DNA of 6,243 nucleotides from Acidimicrobiales bacterium (lineage in GTDB: Bacteria > Actinomycetota > Acidimicrobiia > Acidimicrobiales > JAKAVM01), in assembly GCA_027451785.1 (NCBI GenBank), contig DAIDIS010000247.1, positions 1-6,243 on the forward strand, in the 5' to 3' direction. Positions 5,839 to 6,243 of the stretch are shown here, one piece after another; positions within the stretch are counted from its first letter, which is position 1, and the number at the start of each line of letters is the position of its first letter. A program made the position numbers and the translations under genes. The notes under the pieces are model-generated. The model saw only the letters and a program-made list of their open reading frames with translations. It did no database searches and had not been told where the DNA came from.

Positions 5839-6243
5839 GTGAAGAGCTTCAACGGTCGTGAGTATCAGGCGAGGTTCGATGCCCTCGCTGCGCAGGGTAA
5901 GGACGTTCACGGCGAGGCGAAGTTGGTGCTTTCCTATACGCCCAGCTCCGTTCTTGATGCAGGGTGTGGAACTGGCCGAGTAGCCGTAGAACTCTCCAGT
6001 CAAGGAGTCGAAGTGATCGGCGTCGACGTAGACGTCTCGATGATTGGAGAGGCCGAGCGAAGGGCCCCCGGGCTTGCTTGGATTACACAGGATCTGGCCG
6101 AGCTTGAGCTCGGGAGGAAGTTCGGCGTTGTCCTGATGGCGGGTAATGTGCCCCTATTCTGTCCTGAGGTCAATCGGAGCCGGTTCTGCCGAGGCGTACG
6201 GATAAAGAAACAGAGCGAGGAAATGACGGGAATGCTGCTCGGA
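5839..6243 (+). CDS. class I SAM-dependent methyltransferase, 3' end beyond window
   Basis: The visible 135 residues are the N-terminal part of a Rossmann-fold methyltransferase. Motif I is VLDAGCGTGRVA (38-49), which binds S-adenosylmethionine. The acidic strand-2 motif is GVDVD (61-65), DLAEL (85-89) follows, and the motif IV region is FGVVLMAGNV (95-104). The opening residues SFNGREYQARFDAL and KDVHGEA resemble small actinobacterial methyltransferases of unknown substrate. Residues 111-130 are less family-like, but GMLLG at the edge fits the usual glycine-rich strand. The start is GTG at 5839; no other start exists in this frame back to the stop at 5725. AGGAGG abuts the start with no spacer, so it is unlikely to act as a normal ribosome binding site. 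The frame runs off the right edge. The methylated substrate cannot be told from sequence, and a link to the ATPases is not shown. Confidence 0.85.
   Translation, partial: MKSFNGREYQARFDALAAQGKDVHGEAKLVLSYTPSSVLDAGCGTGRVAVELSSQGVEVIGVDVDVSMIGEAERRAPGLAWITQDLAELELGRKFGVVLMAGNVPLFCPEVNRSRFCRGVRIKKQSEEMTGMLLG

Noticed and set aside
5737..6003. Reverse open frame of 88 codons over the divergent region and methyltransferase start
   Set aside because: It would overlap the clear methyltransferase motifs on the other strand and has no recognisable features.
6166..6228. Possible frameshift late in the methyltransferase, where residues 111-130 look atypical
   Set aside because: The alternative frames give no better match, and the original frame resumes with the family-like GMLLG at the window edge.
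1..6243. CRISPR arrays, insertion sequences, tRNA or rRNA genes, prophage or defence genes
   Set aside because: No regularly spaced repeats, transposase motifs, terminal inverted repeats or RNA gene signatures were seen on either strand.

Overview
The window looks like a chromosomal stretch from an actinobacterium. The evidence is a CtpE-type P-type ATPase that closely resembles the mycobacterial protein, a methyltransferase of a type common in actinobacteria, TTG and GTG starts, and moderately high GC (mid to high fifties by eye). No mobile element, tRNA, rRNA or CRISPR array was seen. The genus cannot be fixed from the sequence.

Layout: positions 1-447 hold no convincing gene and are more AT-rich than the rest. 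They are followed by a forward pair: a small DUF302 protein (448-831, TTG start) and a P1B-type metal ATPase (941-3235). The pair is separated by 109 bp containing a terminator-like hairpin and a possible promoter. The ATPase has the TPCP and QExxDxxxxxNxxR membrane signatures of the P1B-5 subgroup and a C-terminal hemerythrin-like domain. That architecture is known from nickel/iron-transporting ATPases such as Sinorhizobium Nia. In helix 4 of the hemerythrin domain the expected histidine ligand appears to be asparagine (N747).

On the opposite strand, converging on the ATPase with only 21 bp between stop codons, lies a CtpE-family ATPase (5713-3257), the family implicated in calcium uptake. 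A 125-bp divergent region with two short perfect inverted repeats separates it from a forward SAM-dependent methyltransferase (5839 to beyond the right edge). The methyltransferase GTG start sits six bases after a TATGAT box, which fits leaderless expression.

Together the genes suggest a metal and cation homeostasis locus: one ATPase probably exports a transition metal (Ni, Fe or Co) and may sense iron or oxygen through its tail, and the other handles calcium. The roles of the DUF302 protein and the methyltransferase in this setting are unknown. Nothing here proves a new system. The most distinctive observations are the altered hemerythrin ligand set and the leaderless-type start.
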